Part shown: positions 1 through 12,001 of the stretch, piece after piece | Position numbering within the stretch: position 1 is the first letter of the stretch | Layout of the letters: every line of letters begins with the position of its first letter | Assembly (NCBI GenBank): GCA_947069175.1 | Contig: CAMTDV010000012.1 | Span: 34,628,341-34,692,340 of the forward strand | Direction of reading: 5' to 3' | Source: Scalesia atractyloides | Taxonomy: Eukaryota > Streptophyta > Magnoliopsida > Asterales > Asteraceae | DNA length: 64,000 bases | Notes under the pieces: generated by a model | Databases searched by the model: none | The model's input: only the letters and a program-made list of their open reading frames with translations | What the model was told of the DNA's origin: nothing | Program-made: the position numbers and the translations under genes

Positions 1-2142
1 GGACTGGAAGTATAACTACTCTGGTTATATCTTCGACAATATGATGAAAATTTTGGAATGTTTCTTTTGTATCCGCGCTTTGTTCAGTTGATTCTTGATG
101 CTCGCTAACCAGACCTGGCAAAGGACGCCTCAGATGCAAACTTGTTGAACATGAAGCCGATGGAACCAACCATTTTCAGTATCATGAAGAAGAACCGTTC
201 GACATCCAAAACTGTGTTTGTTGGTCGATTTGCGCTAAATAAATTTTGAAAGTTTGCAGAGGTTGTCGGCTTGGACGTCCCAGCTCCTCCACCCGTAAAT
301 GCAATCGTGGCTGAAGAACATGATGTACCATTGAAAGAGAAAGAGATAGAGATAGAAGATTCGGTTACAGATGATGAAACCGATGCCGAACAAGCTTTTC
401 TCGATGATCTTACAGAGTTCAACGCTAATTTGACTCCAGTTTTACAAGAGTGGTCTTCAGAGAATTTGGAAGCTTTGATTGCTCATCTAAAGGAAATTCA
501 GGAAAAGCAGGGTGATCCTCCACTAGATATTCCACCCGTTGTTGCTCCGACTGATATGATTGAGGACGATGACGAAGATGAAGAGGACGAGGTTCCACTG
601 ATTAAGAGAAGGAAAACAGAGCCGAGTGTTCCATCAAGCCAATCTGAAGTTCATGTTGCTGGTACTGCTGAATAATCTGTGTTAATGACATCTACTGCTG
701 TTGTATCTACATTCATTGCATCTGTTATCGATACTCCGTTAGTTGATGCTCCTGTCTTATCTGAACCGACAACCACTCCAATTGCTACGCATTCTATAGT
801 TGTCTGAATTCCAGCTGATACAGTACTACAGATGATGGAGTTTGGGGGAAGTTCAACTGATGCAGGGGGTTCTGAGGCCGGTGGGAGTGGTGCAGGTCGT
901 AGTGATTATGATACTGAGGAGTATGTATGACGATCAGAAAAGCGGGCTTTTGAATTTGGTGGGTTGGATAGTGATGACGAGGATGTAGAAGTTGACGTTG
1001 TGGATCTGAAGAAAAGAGTGGTCGTCTTAGAGCAGGAAATTATATTGAAAGATGCTCAAATTGCCTCACTGCAAACTCGATTGGATGTCAGAGATCAAAC
1101 TATAGATCAGTTGCAGAGAGATGTTACTATGCTTATGACCCTAGCATTCGATTTGAAAGCCAAGTTAGAGAATAAGTTTGGAAGGGAATTTTCTGATCCA
1201 ATGAATATAGAGAACAGACATCGGGCTACACAACAACGAGCGCCTAAGGAAACTGAGGCAGAAAGGGTGGCGGCTGAACAGTTGACTGCTGAATGCCAAG
1301 CTGGTTTAGATGATTATCTGGGCGATCCATGTAAGAAATATACAACAAGCCAAAAGCGTGCAATGAGTCAGAAGAAGAAACATATGGTACTGATGAAGAA
1401 TGTTAACGTTAATCCTCTTGACGTGAACTTCCAACTCAAAGATCCAACGAATCAATCAGAACGCTATGTGATGGAGCTTGGTTCCAGCTATTACAGCAAA
1501 GTAGGGAATAACTCCAAGGTGCTAAGCTGGATGTATGAACACGTAAAGAATATGTGGATAATTGTGCGCTAAGATGGAACTCGAGAGTATTATTCGAAAG
1601 AGTCACAGTTCGAGACGTGGACGAAGATTGCTCTTACTGATTTACTGCGTGCTCTGTATACAGATGATGACACTACTGAGCGTGGCCCTGGATGGAGGTT
1701 TTTCAAGAAGCTGGAGCGTGAGGTCAAAAGTGGTTTTAAGACAATGAAGACTGCTGAACCTTATTTGAGAGCTGCAAAGGGTGTTCGTGATGCGCATACA
1801 GGGAAAAGATTTAAATCAATGATGTGGCCGCCAACTGACAAGGAATTGGTTATATCGGTTGCTCCTACATTTCCACGAGGGATTCTCAAGAACTTTAATT
1901 TTTGGTTATATGATCCCAAGGTTGCCAGCGTTGCGATTGTGACGAAAGAAAAGGCGTTCAGAGTGAATGATGTGGTCGACCTAGTGAGCTTTCACGACGA
2001 AGACCTGCAGGTTCTTGCTTCTCATCAGATAAGAACTGCAGAGTTATATGAAGTTTGTGCGAAGGATTGGGACTGCAGCTGTTGCAGGTATTATAGCTGG
2101 AAGGCTTGGAGTGGATGCGCAACCGAAAGACTAACGTTGTAA
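1..2142 (+). pseudogene. Decayed additional (env-like) ORF of a Ty1/copia-type retrotransposon
   Basis: From about 271 to 2142 one single reading frame runs for about 620 codons, broken by four in-frame stops (673, about 805, about 928 and 1570). Two of the stops are TGA and could be former CGA codons. The region before 271 belongs to the same protein but is frameshifted near position 59; it contains a 'YPRF' motif. The protein has an N-terminal globular part, an acidic stretch ending in a basic KRRK patch (about 560-615), a Gly/Ser-rich linker (about 840-910), a predicted coiled coil (about 985-1180) and a C-terminal part with a WPPTDK motif (about 1825-1842). From memory, Asteraceae copia elements carry such an ORF between pol and the 3' LTR, with the same 'YPRF' block followed by a coiled coil. 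The polypurine tract directly after it fits. The function of these ORFs is unknown. The window starts inside the element, so pol is not visible. Confidence 0.6.
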
Positions 2143-2147
2143 ACCTA

Positions 2148-2154
2148 GGGGGAG
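2148..2154 (+). other. Polypurine tract of the copia-type element
   Basis: The run GGGGGAG lies just after the stop of the additional ORF and two bases before TGTTGGG, the usual start of a copia LTR. It would prime plus-strand DNA synthesis in reverse transcription. Confidence 0.6.
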
Positions 2155-2156
2155 AT

Positions 2157-2453
2157 TGTTGGGCCTATATTGCTAAAGGTTTACACATTAGGGACATTTT
2201 GGGCTTTAGAAGGTTTTGTGGGCTTCCTAGTGCCTTGTGGGCCTAGGGTTGTAAATGGTGGGCTTGGTGATCATTATAAGTAATGTATTAGGTCAAGGTG
2301 AAAGGGTTAGAGAGTTGTATTTGCAAAACTTGTATCAGACACTTTGCTAGTGTATGCAAGTTGCTTTTAATTCAAATTGTTCTTCTTCCTAATCATTATT
2401 TCCGCTACTGATTAGGTTAGTGATACTTGTTTGATCCGTTCTCGGGACTTACA
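2157..2453 (+). mobile_element. Probable 3' LTR of the copia-type element
   Basis: The segment starts TGTTGGG right after a polypurine tract and can be read to a CA end in GGACTTACA, giving about 297 bp. The terminal TG...CA and position support an LTR. The other LTR is outside the window, so the end is inferred and no target duplication can be tested. Confidence 0.5.
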
Positions 2454-2457
2454 AACT

Positions 2458-4667
2458 TGATGTGCTAAAATTAGTTTAATAAAAACAAACTGAATTAACC
2501 TAAACTAGACACAAAGTAATACTCGAGACTCTCTAAAACTCGGCTAAACTACTAACCGGCAAGTGAATCGATCGAATCTAGTAAAGCTAAGTAAATCCGG
2601 ACATGACACTAATTGTTATTATGTTTCGTGGTGGGGAGGGGGGTTTCTAAAAATCCTAAATTGCAATTAAATTAAATATTAATTAAGTGATATGGTGTAA
2701 ACCATACTATTTATCTTATTTGTTTTGTATTATATTTTAATGTATTTTATTAGTATTCGAGTCAATTTTGTTCGGTTTTACTAAATTATATTTTTATAGG
2801 TGTTCGTGAAGTATGGAGTTAAAATAGAAAAATATTGAAGATACTCAATCGAGCATTGTATCGAGCCAATACGGTTAATAAACGATTGTTCAGGAGTTAT
2901 ATATATTAAAGGCGAGGGACCAAAACTGTCATATATGAAAGTGAAAAATTCATAGTGACATGTTACAAAAGATGAGGGACTAAACTTGCAAAAGCATGAA
3001 ACTTGAATTAAATGCCATTTGTGAAAATAAAAGAATTGGATGCCTTTGTCTGGTGAAGGTGTACACGTGTTTACTAAACCATTTTGCTAAATGAAAAATA
3101 AAATAAAATAAAAGGTTCCATGAGTTGGCCGATTTGAAGGTTTGACCGTCATATTATATGTACTTGGGCCGTTGTTTAGAGATCGACATGCCAAGCCAAT
3201 TTTAATGATCCACTTAAAACCCAGTTCGGTGAAGAATTGTATGGGGATGCAAATTGTGACTAGAAATATTATGGGAGAAATAAATAAATAGAGGCGGCTA
3301 AAAAGAGAATATTTTTATACATCGAAAGGAAGAGATCATTCGCATATATTATTTTGGAGAGGCTAAGGCTGAACACGAAGAGACGTTCAGAGAGAGGGCA
3401 AGAGAGAAAATTTATTGGTATGAGTTGAGAGTTGAAGGTCAAGATTCGAGTTTGGATTCGCAACTTATTAGTACGGTTTGATATTACTTTGTGTTTTATT
3501 TCAGATTTGATACTATGTTTTGTCATTTGGTTCAGACTTGTTTCTTGTTTTTTATTATGATTCTTGGCTAGACTTATTACACTGCCTAGACTAGAATGAA
3601 TGGATTTGTTAAAGTTTTAATTTTTATTATAGATGTTTAATTATTTTATTGATTGTTTATGAAAGTAGTCGACTTGATTATTGGTTTGATGTATATGCAT
3701 GCTTAGCTTGGTTTAATTGTCTTTTATTGATTCGTACGAGTCTTGTTGGATGTCTTTCACATAATAGATTCATGCTAGATTATAGTATTGTTTTGTAATC
3801 TTTTGGTTAATTGCGCCAATATACCTTAGAAGCGATAATTGATAGTTAGATAAGTCTAAGTGTTCTACTAATCTCAGTAGCTGTGAGGTGCGAGGTTATT
3901 GTTAGATCTAAGTCACTAAATTGCTAGGTAGGAGCTTCGTGAGGGGTCTGAACTAGTTTCCTTATTGACCGTTGTCTAACAAGTCAAATCGAGAACCCAA
4001 GTTTATCCTAGGTTTATAGCCTGTGAGGGAGTAGATCGAATTATGATACTGTCGTAAACCACTTAGATAGCCTGTGAGGGAGTAGATCGAATTATGATAC
4101 TTTCGTAAACCACTTAGATAGCCTGTGAGGAAGTCTAACCAACCGGTGTCCATAATAGCCTTTAAAGTTCCATAAGTGTCTTCCTGATAAGGGTTGGGGA
4201 TCTTGTTCGGTGTCTCGACAGGTTTAGCATTTAAAAATTCTGGTCCCATAATAATTAATATCCTAATAATATAATTACTTGTACAATCCAGGATTACAAT
4301 CTAGGTAGTGTTTTCCATCATTTGAATTCGTCCTTAGTCCTAGTTCGTGTCTCTATCTGTTTTAGTTAATTTAGTTAGTATTTAATTTAATTGCATTTTT
4401 AGGATTTTAGAACCCCCCCCCCCCCAAACATGTAAACAAAATAAGTCGAGTTAGTTAGATAAGTTAGTCGAGTCTAGTAATCGTAATTAGAGAGTCTTGT
4501 TGGTTCGATAATCGGACTTACTTTAGCTGTACTGCATTGACCGGTACACTTACCGGTTGTGTGGTTTAGGTTTAGGTAGAGTCTAGGTTTATAAATTTGA
4601 AACATAGTGTCTAGATTAGAGTAATTTAATTAGTTTTAATTAAACCAGTTTTAGCACATCACTAAGA
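2458..4667. repeat. Inverted-repeat-flanked gypsy-type LTR debris
   Basis: The block 2458-2690, starting TGATGTGCTAAAA, is matched in inverse orientation by 4340-4667, which ends TTTTAGCACATCA. Both arms include the ACCGG...AACCGG-type stretch and a homopolymer (G-run near 2637, 14 C near 4411). Between the arms the DNA looks like an LTR in plus orientation: 'gggaccaaaactgtc' and 'agggactaaac' stretches typical of plant LTR U3 regions, a TATA-like AAATAAATAGAGG near 3280, and a U5-like tail. The simplest reading is a plus-oriented solo or truncated LTR abutting a minus-oriented fragment of the same family. No coding sequence is seen. Confidence 0.45.
4017..4130 (+). repeat. 51-bp tandem repeat, about 2.3 copies
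   Basis: A unit beginning TAGCCTGTGAGGGAGTAGAT occurs twice back to back with one base difference, and a third copy is started and then diverges. It lies inside the LTR-like region. The short open frame on the minus strand over it is a by-product of the repeat. Confidence 0.85.
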
Positions 4668-6010
4668 CGTACTAAACGCGACTTGGAAATAAGGTTGAAC
4701 TCAGAGATGATAAAGGACTACTTAGGTTGGAATCCCACTTTCTATCGAATGGCTTTCTATCAACATGATATAGAACCGAAATCTTTAAGTGCTAAACCTT
4801 AAGAGAAACCTAATAGGACCCCGACCCTTCTCGGAAAGAAACCTATGGAACTCTAAAAGATTGTTACGAATACCAGTTAACTAGACTCCCCTACGGTTAT
4901 CTAACTTTCTAGAAAAGTGCCCTAAAGTGACAAACTACCTTACAGCGAAAGTCTAAGGCGACTAAGGACTCGATTTGGTTTAATAGACAAGGTAATGGCA
5001 AGGCAACTAAAACTGGCTTTTTACAAAACCTAATCCTAGCAATTTACCAACCTAGACCTATTAATAACCTAGCACTTTACGGTGACTAAAGTTACTAGAA
5101 TATCAAAATCGAATTAAATCTTGTATATTGTTTCTGTGGTTAATTGGTCAATTCACCAAAAGATTAACCAAACTCGCAAGGACCCAGATTATAACACAAA
5201 CTCATTATATGAAAGACATCCATCAGAATTTATGTCAAACAATAAACAATCAATAATCAAATCAAGATATGGAAACACACCAAATCAAAGAACCAAAGTC
5301 TTTTACTTTTCAAAGAAATTCCATAATCAACATTAGAAACCAATAAAAATCCAAACTTTAGCAAGTTTCATCCTAACCTAAGTAGTTTAAGGAATTTAGT
5401 CAAGAAACATAGTCGTGAAAATCAAAACAAATATCTTAACAAGAGAATTCATCGATACAAGTAGAAAAACGAAGAATAAACTAAACCAAGAGACAAAACT
5501 CGTAAATCTTCAATCTCTCGACTTCCAGCTCCTTCTGAATGATTCCTGTGCTTCGTAAACTTCAAAATCTTGCTAAAATCGCTGCTAAGTTTTCCCAAGA
5601 TCACCCAAATTCGTAACTAGGTTTAAGGTGCATGATGATGATCTATTTATATGTTTGAGTAAGCAATCCAGCAACAACACAAACACTGCCGCAAATAACA
5701 ACCTCGTCGCATTACGCGACGGTATCCTCCATAGGCTACGCGTGATGCGACGTGTCACTTTCCAAATAATAATATTTAATAGCTTCACATTACGCAAAGA
5801 GCTTTATCTCACACGGTCGCGTGACGCGACCGGCAACTTTTTGCAGAATTTCTCGATTTTCGTTCCCATTCAGCTACGTCTCGACCCGATGCCCATTGCT
5901 AATACCCTTTAAGCAAATTTTAAGCGTTTTCTACACTTTTCAGCAACCGTGACCTGTAAACAAACAAACTATCAAAAGAATCTACCTAGAAATTGAATTA
6001 GACGAAAACG
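4668..6010. repeat. Unassigned repeat-like DNA with CGCGAC motifs
   Basis: No gene is recognised. The stretch resembles LTR-flank debris of Asteraceae gypsy elements. A cluster at about 5705-5832 has repeated and inverted 'cgtcgcattacgcgacg'-type motifs, giving short palindromes in a CpG-rich patch within AT-rich DNA. Two overlapping short open frames on opposite strands across this patch look like chance frames. Confidence 0.35.
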
Positions 6011-8162
6011 AAAATTATACAAACTATACACGATAAATGTATGTGCATCAACTATCATGGATATTATTGAAGTAATAGGAAATTTATGTGGTGTATTGAA
6101 ATTGAACATTTCTTGTAACAAATTACCATGAATTTTACGTCTCTATATGGAACCTATCTTTGGTGTTTGAAGTACGCTCAACCGCTTTTGACTAAAGTTC
6201 TGGGCTGAAATGCCACAGGTTTGAGTAACAACAAACTAAATTGGCTGATTTTTGCAGCTTGAAAGTGCAAGCCGATTTTTCTTTTCAAAATAATTAGTTT
6301 GTATTAGAATTTTTAAAATGATAAATATGGTTTATGAATATAACACGAAATATGTAGTTCGTCAAATTCGTTTGTAGTCTATGACACGGAATTTGTAACC
6401 TTATGGATTCTTAACGACCTATATTAAACGATTCTATGCTCTTTTTCTTTAGGAGGTGATCATTTATGTCTAAACGTTGTTCATTCTAATTACTTTGTGC
6501 TGTTTGTTCATAGATTAAACAATTTATACATTATGACTAGATTATAATCGGGTGACATAGCCCGAAAGTTGAACACATGTATTACATACTCCAAAATTGT
6601 TTTAGCTTCATCTCCAAAGTGCCTTTAGTCGGCACCCGTAAAACCTCACAAAGACATTGATATAGGTGGTTAAGAGGGTTTGGAGAGGGACTTATATAAG
6701 TTAATTCTGGAGGTGGCAGTTTTGACTTAAGAATCTATGTTTAGTCCATGCAGTCTCTTAAATAGTCAAATGGTTTAAAATAAAATTGTAGGTTATTTCA
6801 TTTTGAATTGTTTTGCAAATCATAATTGGCACATTATTTGTTTATAGAACATTGGAACAAGTGTCCACTTAATGTGAAGAGTGAGTGTTCGATATGTAGC
6901 AGCCTTTTATAGTTTTGTATTTCTACTCTTGATCAAATTGCTTGTATATACTATGGCAGGAATCAAGCAAAGCTTTAGAGAACCTTATGTATCTTGCTTT
7001 CGTTGCTAATTCTCAAACACAAGCTGCTACCGCTCATTCCCAAGTATATACTTAGTAGCAAATAGGTTGATTCATGTTATGTTTTGTCTCTAAAGCACGC
7101 AACCTTATCAATATAAAATACCTTGACAAATATTAACCTTATATATATAATATTAAAGGAAAGCAACATGAACAATTGGTCCACATTAGTGGGTCATAAA
7201 AAAAATGTTTTCCACATGACACCCGCTAACTTGGTTTCTTTTATTATTCTTTTTTTTTCAGATTTGTTACATAATTAATACATTTTCGTTGGCAAATGTG
7301 CTAGCATACGCTACAAGCTCACAGATTCAATTCTCCTTCCACCAAATTCCTTTTGTTTTTAATTGCTACTTGAGTATTCAGATTCATTAGTTGTCGAGTC
7401 ACAAAACAGACTATTAAATTGCTACAAAATTAGAGACCCAACAACATAAAGTTAATCATGAACGATGCAACAGATTTTTACATATTCCAACTAGCACTAT
7501 ACCAGGTATAACACATAAGAACAATGTATTACTACACTACAAACAAGTACTAACAACTTTCCTAAAACAGGTGAAGCAGATAAGAGCCAACTGACAAGGC
7601 ACACTCGCTACAAGGCCTAAACACGCGTACAAGACACATATTGTATTACTCTAAAGAGATACACCCACAAGTTCAAACTTTTTGCAAACGAACCTTTTAG
7701 TTTACTAACTTAAATGAAAACGAATGCTCGGCGGATTATCCTCTAGTTTAATTTTAAAACACAGTGAATAGTAAACTTTTTAAGTATTGATTTAATATTT
7801 TTATTAGTATTTAATTTAATTTAATTTATGATTTTTTAAACACAGTGAATAGTAAAACTTTTTTAAGTATTGATTTAATATTTTTATTAATATTTAATTT
7901 ATGATTTTTAAGTATGTATGTAATTGATATTTAATTTATGATTTTTTAAGTATGTATGTAAACTTTATTAATACTATTTAATTTATCACTTACTTTCCCT
8001 TTATTTAATTTTTAATAGAGTATAATGTCAAAATCGTTTACGAGGTTGGTCATCTTTACTTGTTCCATTCAAAATGGTTTTTTATGCATTGGAGACCTTC
8101 ATGTTTGCGTTTTAATGTCATTTCCATCCAAATCACTAACTTAGTTTATTTTTTTCTAGAGT
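6011..8162. other. Mostly unassigned intergenic DNA
   Basis: AT-rich with no recognisable gene apart from one exon-like segment (6960-7055, listed separately). A direct duplication lies at about 7745-7960: the sequence from 'cacagtgaatagtaaa' through 'tttaatttatgattttt' is repeated, then its tail is repeated once more. Nothing else stands out. Confidence 0.5.
6960..7055 (+). pseudogene. Exon-like segment, possible terminal exon remnant
   Basis: A splice-acceptor-like GCAG at 6956-6959 is followed by 31 open codons and a TAG at 7053-7055. The conceptual peptide (starting ESSKALENLMYLAFVANS) has balanced, protein-like composition, unlike the surrounding AT-rich DNA. I do not recognise the protein, and no partner exon is convincing upstream. 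It could be the last exon of a captured or decayed gene, or chance. Confidence 0.2.
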
Positions 8163-11100
8163 GAATTACTATTTTGACCCCAGTGGTTTAGTGGGTTTAA
8201 CTATTTCAACCCAAAAAGAAATCTTTTAACATATCAGACCCAGACCATGAGGTTACATTTTGTGATGGTTTTGGCCCATAACACTAACTTTGTTACTTTT
8301 GTATAGTTAAGTCTAAGAGTATTTTGGTCCTTTTACACATTAGGGGTTGTTTATGTAAATTACAAAGTTATTTTAATATTAAAGAGACTATTTATGTAAT
8401 TATTTAAGTTTTTATATTATTTCATTGTTTTCAAGATTATTATTTAATAAAATACGTTTTAAATGTAAAAATTGTTTTTATAAATATTATTTTCAAAATC
8501 ATTTGTTTTTTTAAACCATCCATCTTTTTTAAAATCATTCATTTCAAACCATTTGTTTTTTAAACAATTTGTTTGTTTTAGTCGTTCATTTTTAAAATTG
8601 TTTTTTAAACCAAGCCTTTTAGAAACATTTTTGTAAATCGTTTATTTTTAAACTTTGTATTCTCTAATTTACTTTAAATGTTAGAGAAAACACTTCAATA
8701 AAAGAATGATTTCAAAAGTTAAAGGAATGAATGATTATAAAAATCGAAGGTATTTAAAAATAAACGACTTTAAATAAATGAGTGGTTAAAAAAGGAAGAT
8801 TTTATAAAACAATGTTTATAAAAAACAAATAGTTTAAAAAGTTAAGTTAACAAATGTAGGGTTTTAAAAAGCGAACAAATTTAATAAACAAAAGGTTAGA
8901 CATGAACAATTTTGAACAAATGAAAAGTTCAAAGAAGTAGAATATTTGAAAAAAGATGAATTATTCTAAAAGAAAGTTTGAAAAATGAACAATCTTTTAT
9001 AAACTTTTTATTACAATTGTTAATATTTTTCCAAATCTTCCATTTTTTAGCCGTTCGTTTGTTCAAAAATTGTTCATTTTCAAACTTTTTTGTTAATTAA
9101 AAGGTTCGCTTTTTAAAACCTTGCATTTGCTTAATTTTTTAATACCTTTTATTTTTTTATAAACATTGATTTTTAAAATCTTCATTTTTAAGCCATTTAT
9201 TTGTTTAAAATTGTTCGTTTTTAAATATCTTTGATTTATAAAAATTTTCATTTTTTGAAGTTCTTTTTTTTCTGATGACTATAAGTAAATTATATAATAC
9301 AAAGTTTAAAAACGAATCATTTTGAAAATGCATGATTTAAAAAACTATTTGTTTAAAAAAAATTAATTAACAAAATTTTAAAAAGAACGGTAAAAATATT
9401 TTTTTTTAAAAACGATCGACTTTAAAATGACGTTTTTGAAAAAAAAAGTAAACGGTTTAAAAAGTAACGATATTAAAAAAGATGAATGGTTTGAAAAAAG
9501 GTTTAAAAACAAACGAATTTAAAAACCACGTACAAAATAAACTTGTATATTTATTAACATATTATATTAAATAATAGTCGTGAAAATAAAAAACAATATA
9601 AAACTTAAATAAGTACTGTTTTGGCCCCTGTGGTTTAGTTAATTTAACCATTTCAGCTAAAAATGAATCTTTTAATATATCAGACCCCGAGGTTGCATTT
9701 TATAATGATTTCGATCCCTGATAATAACTTTGTTACTCTTTTTGCAGTTAAATTTAAGGACATTTAGGTAATTATATAACTTATGAGTTGTTTTTGATAA
9801 TTACAAAGTTCTTTTAGTATTTAAGAGATTATTAATGCAATTACTCAAGTTTTTTTTTATTATTTTGTTATTTTCACGATTATTATTTAACAAAATATGT
9901 TTTATATATACAAATAAATACTTATTTTCATTAATCGTTTGTTTTTTTATAAATGTTGTTTTTAAAATCAATTGTTTTTAACCTTTTTTCAAAGCTGTCT
10001 AACGTTTTTAAATTTAATCATTTTAAACCGCTTGTTTATTAAAATCGTTCTTTTTATAGTTGTTTGTTTTTTAAAGTTTTTTTAAGCGATTCATTTTATA
10101 TACGTTCTTTTTAAAATCATTTATTTTTTAAATATTTTTAAACAACTCACTTTTTAAGTCGTTAAATTTTAGAAGCGTTTCTTTTTAAAACGTTCCTTTT
10201 AGAACCGTTTTTGAAATCGTTTATTTTGAAACTTTGTATTCAGTTTACTTATAGCCGTTAGGGAGAGAGAACTTCAGAATACAAACGATTTCAAAAATCG
10301 AAGGATTTTAAAAACGAACAATTTCAAAAATGGAACATTAAAAAAGGACGTTTATAAAAAAACAAAACATTAAAAAAATAAGTTAACAAGTGTAAGGTAC
10401 TAAAAAATGCACGGATTTAATAAATGAAAGGTTAAAAAATAACTAATTTTGAATAAACAAACGATCCAAAGATATGGAAGATTAAAAAAATAAACCATTC
10501 TAAAAAAGTTTACAAAATGAACAATCTTTTGCAAACTTTTTATTGGAATATTTCTTTTTTTAATCTTATATTTCTTTTGTTTTTTATACACGTTGTTTTG
10601 TAAATTTTAAAAAACGACTTAAAAAGTGAGTTGTTTAAAAATGTTTAAAAAATAAATAATTTTACAAGAATGATACAAACTAAGTGTTAAAAAAAACTTT
10701 AAAAGGCAAACGACTTTGAAAAGGACAATGTTAAAAAACAAATGGTTTAAAAAGTAACAATTTTAAAAAGATTGATGGTTTAAACAAATGTAAAAAAACA
10801 AAATATTTTTTAAAAGACTTTTATTAAAACAAACGGTTAATGAAAACATATTTATTTTTATATTTAAAACATATTTTGTTAAATAATATTCGTGAAAATA
10901 ACAAAATAATAATAAAAAAGTTGAGTAATTGCATCTTAAATATTAAAAGACCTTTATAATTATTAAAAACAACCCCTAAGGTATATAATGACTTAATTAC
11001 TCTTACAATTAAATGCAAAAAGTAACAAAGTTAGTGTCAGGGGCCAAAATCGATATAAAATGCAACCTCGAAGTGTAATATGCTAAAAAATTCTTTTTTG

Positions 11101-11345
11101 AGCTCAAATGGTTAAACTGGCTAAACCATAGGGCCAAAACAATAATAATAATTTACTCTTAATATTAATATAACTTTGTAATTTACATAAACAATCCCTA
11201 ATATGTAAAAGGACCAAAATACCCTTAGACTTAACTGAACAAAAGTTACAAAGTTAGTGTTAGGGGCCAAAACCATTACAAAATGTAACCTCGAGGTCTG
11301 GGTCTCGCTAAACCACAGGGGCCAAAATAGTAATTTACTCTTTTT
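8163..11345. mobile_element. Nested foldback element with very long AT-rich inverted arms
   Basis: The left end (GTGAATTACTATTTTGACCC, then a 'gtggtttagtgggttt' stretch) is mirrored at the right end by '...aaaccacaggggccaaaatagtaatttactctt' near 11308-11342. Inside, a second related pair faces inward at about 9605-9770 and 10960-11160 with the same 'ggcccctgtggttta' core. The arms between are long AT-rich tracts dominated on the left by 'tttttaaa-tcgtt' words and on the right by their reverse complements. No coding sequence was found; the short minus-strand frames here are low-complexity. It looks like one foldback/MITE-type element inserted into another of the same family. Confidence 0.65.
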
Positions 11346-11506
11346 TCTGTTAAGGTGAAAATCATTTTTGTCCTTTAGGATGGACCAAGCAAATATGAAA
11401 TCTAAGACAAGATTTTAGCATTTTACTCTTACAATTTTGTTTTATTTTTTATATTACTTGTTTCCACTTTATATAGCTTAATGTTTATTATTTTTAATAA
11501 CTACAT

Positions 11507-11512
<6 letters not shown>

Positions 11513-11552
<40 letters not shown>
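11513..11552. repeat. (AT)n microsatellite
   Basis: Uninterrupted alternating AT for about 40 bp. The DNA to its right (about 11553-11725) is AT-rich and unassigned up to the LTR at 11731. Confidence 0.95.
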
Positions 11553-11555
<3 letters not shown>

Positions 11556-11730
11556 AGTTATGAGAATCAAAAGAACTCCTTATAAACCACTAGTATACTG
11601 ACACATCACCTTAAATATTGTTTATGTAGAAGGGTAATTTTGTAAATGCACTCTCACATGTACTAATGTGTTTCATAAAATCAGATTTATTATCATATCA
11701 TCTCTTTCTCTCCCATAATATAATCAAATT

Positions 11731-12001
11731 TGTTGTGAAACAACGGTCTATTAGCAACTAATATATATGTATATAAACATGAGAGCTAGACTATGAAATC
11801 ATGTAGAGAATAGAACATGGAGAATTCTTATTCATTGATCTAACATCATATACAAATGCCATAATATATAGGCACTCACATTAGTACAATAGTAAATAAG
11901 AGAGAGGGTTATACATGTGGAAAGTCACTACATAATGGATGCATTCATAGATAGGAGTTATACATGTGGAAAGTCACTGCATAATGGATGCATTCATAAT
12001 A
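11731..12001 (-). repeat. 3' LTR (minus orientation) of the 12.3-kb copia-type unit
   Basis: Begins TGTTGTGAAACAACGG on the plus strand and ends ...CATTCATAATA; the partner LTR ends CATAACA, so one base has changed at the terminus. It has the same length as the partner, with about ten scattered differences. An internal block of about 45 bp ('ttatacatgtgg...gcattcata') is present twice in tandem in both LTRs. Confidence 0.85.

Noticed and set aside
8163..11345. Coding frames of 63 and 64 codons on the minus strand
   Set aside because: Lys/Ile/Phe-rich low-complexity translations in the AT-rich arms of a foldback element.
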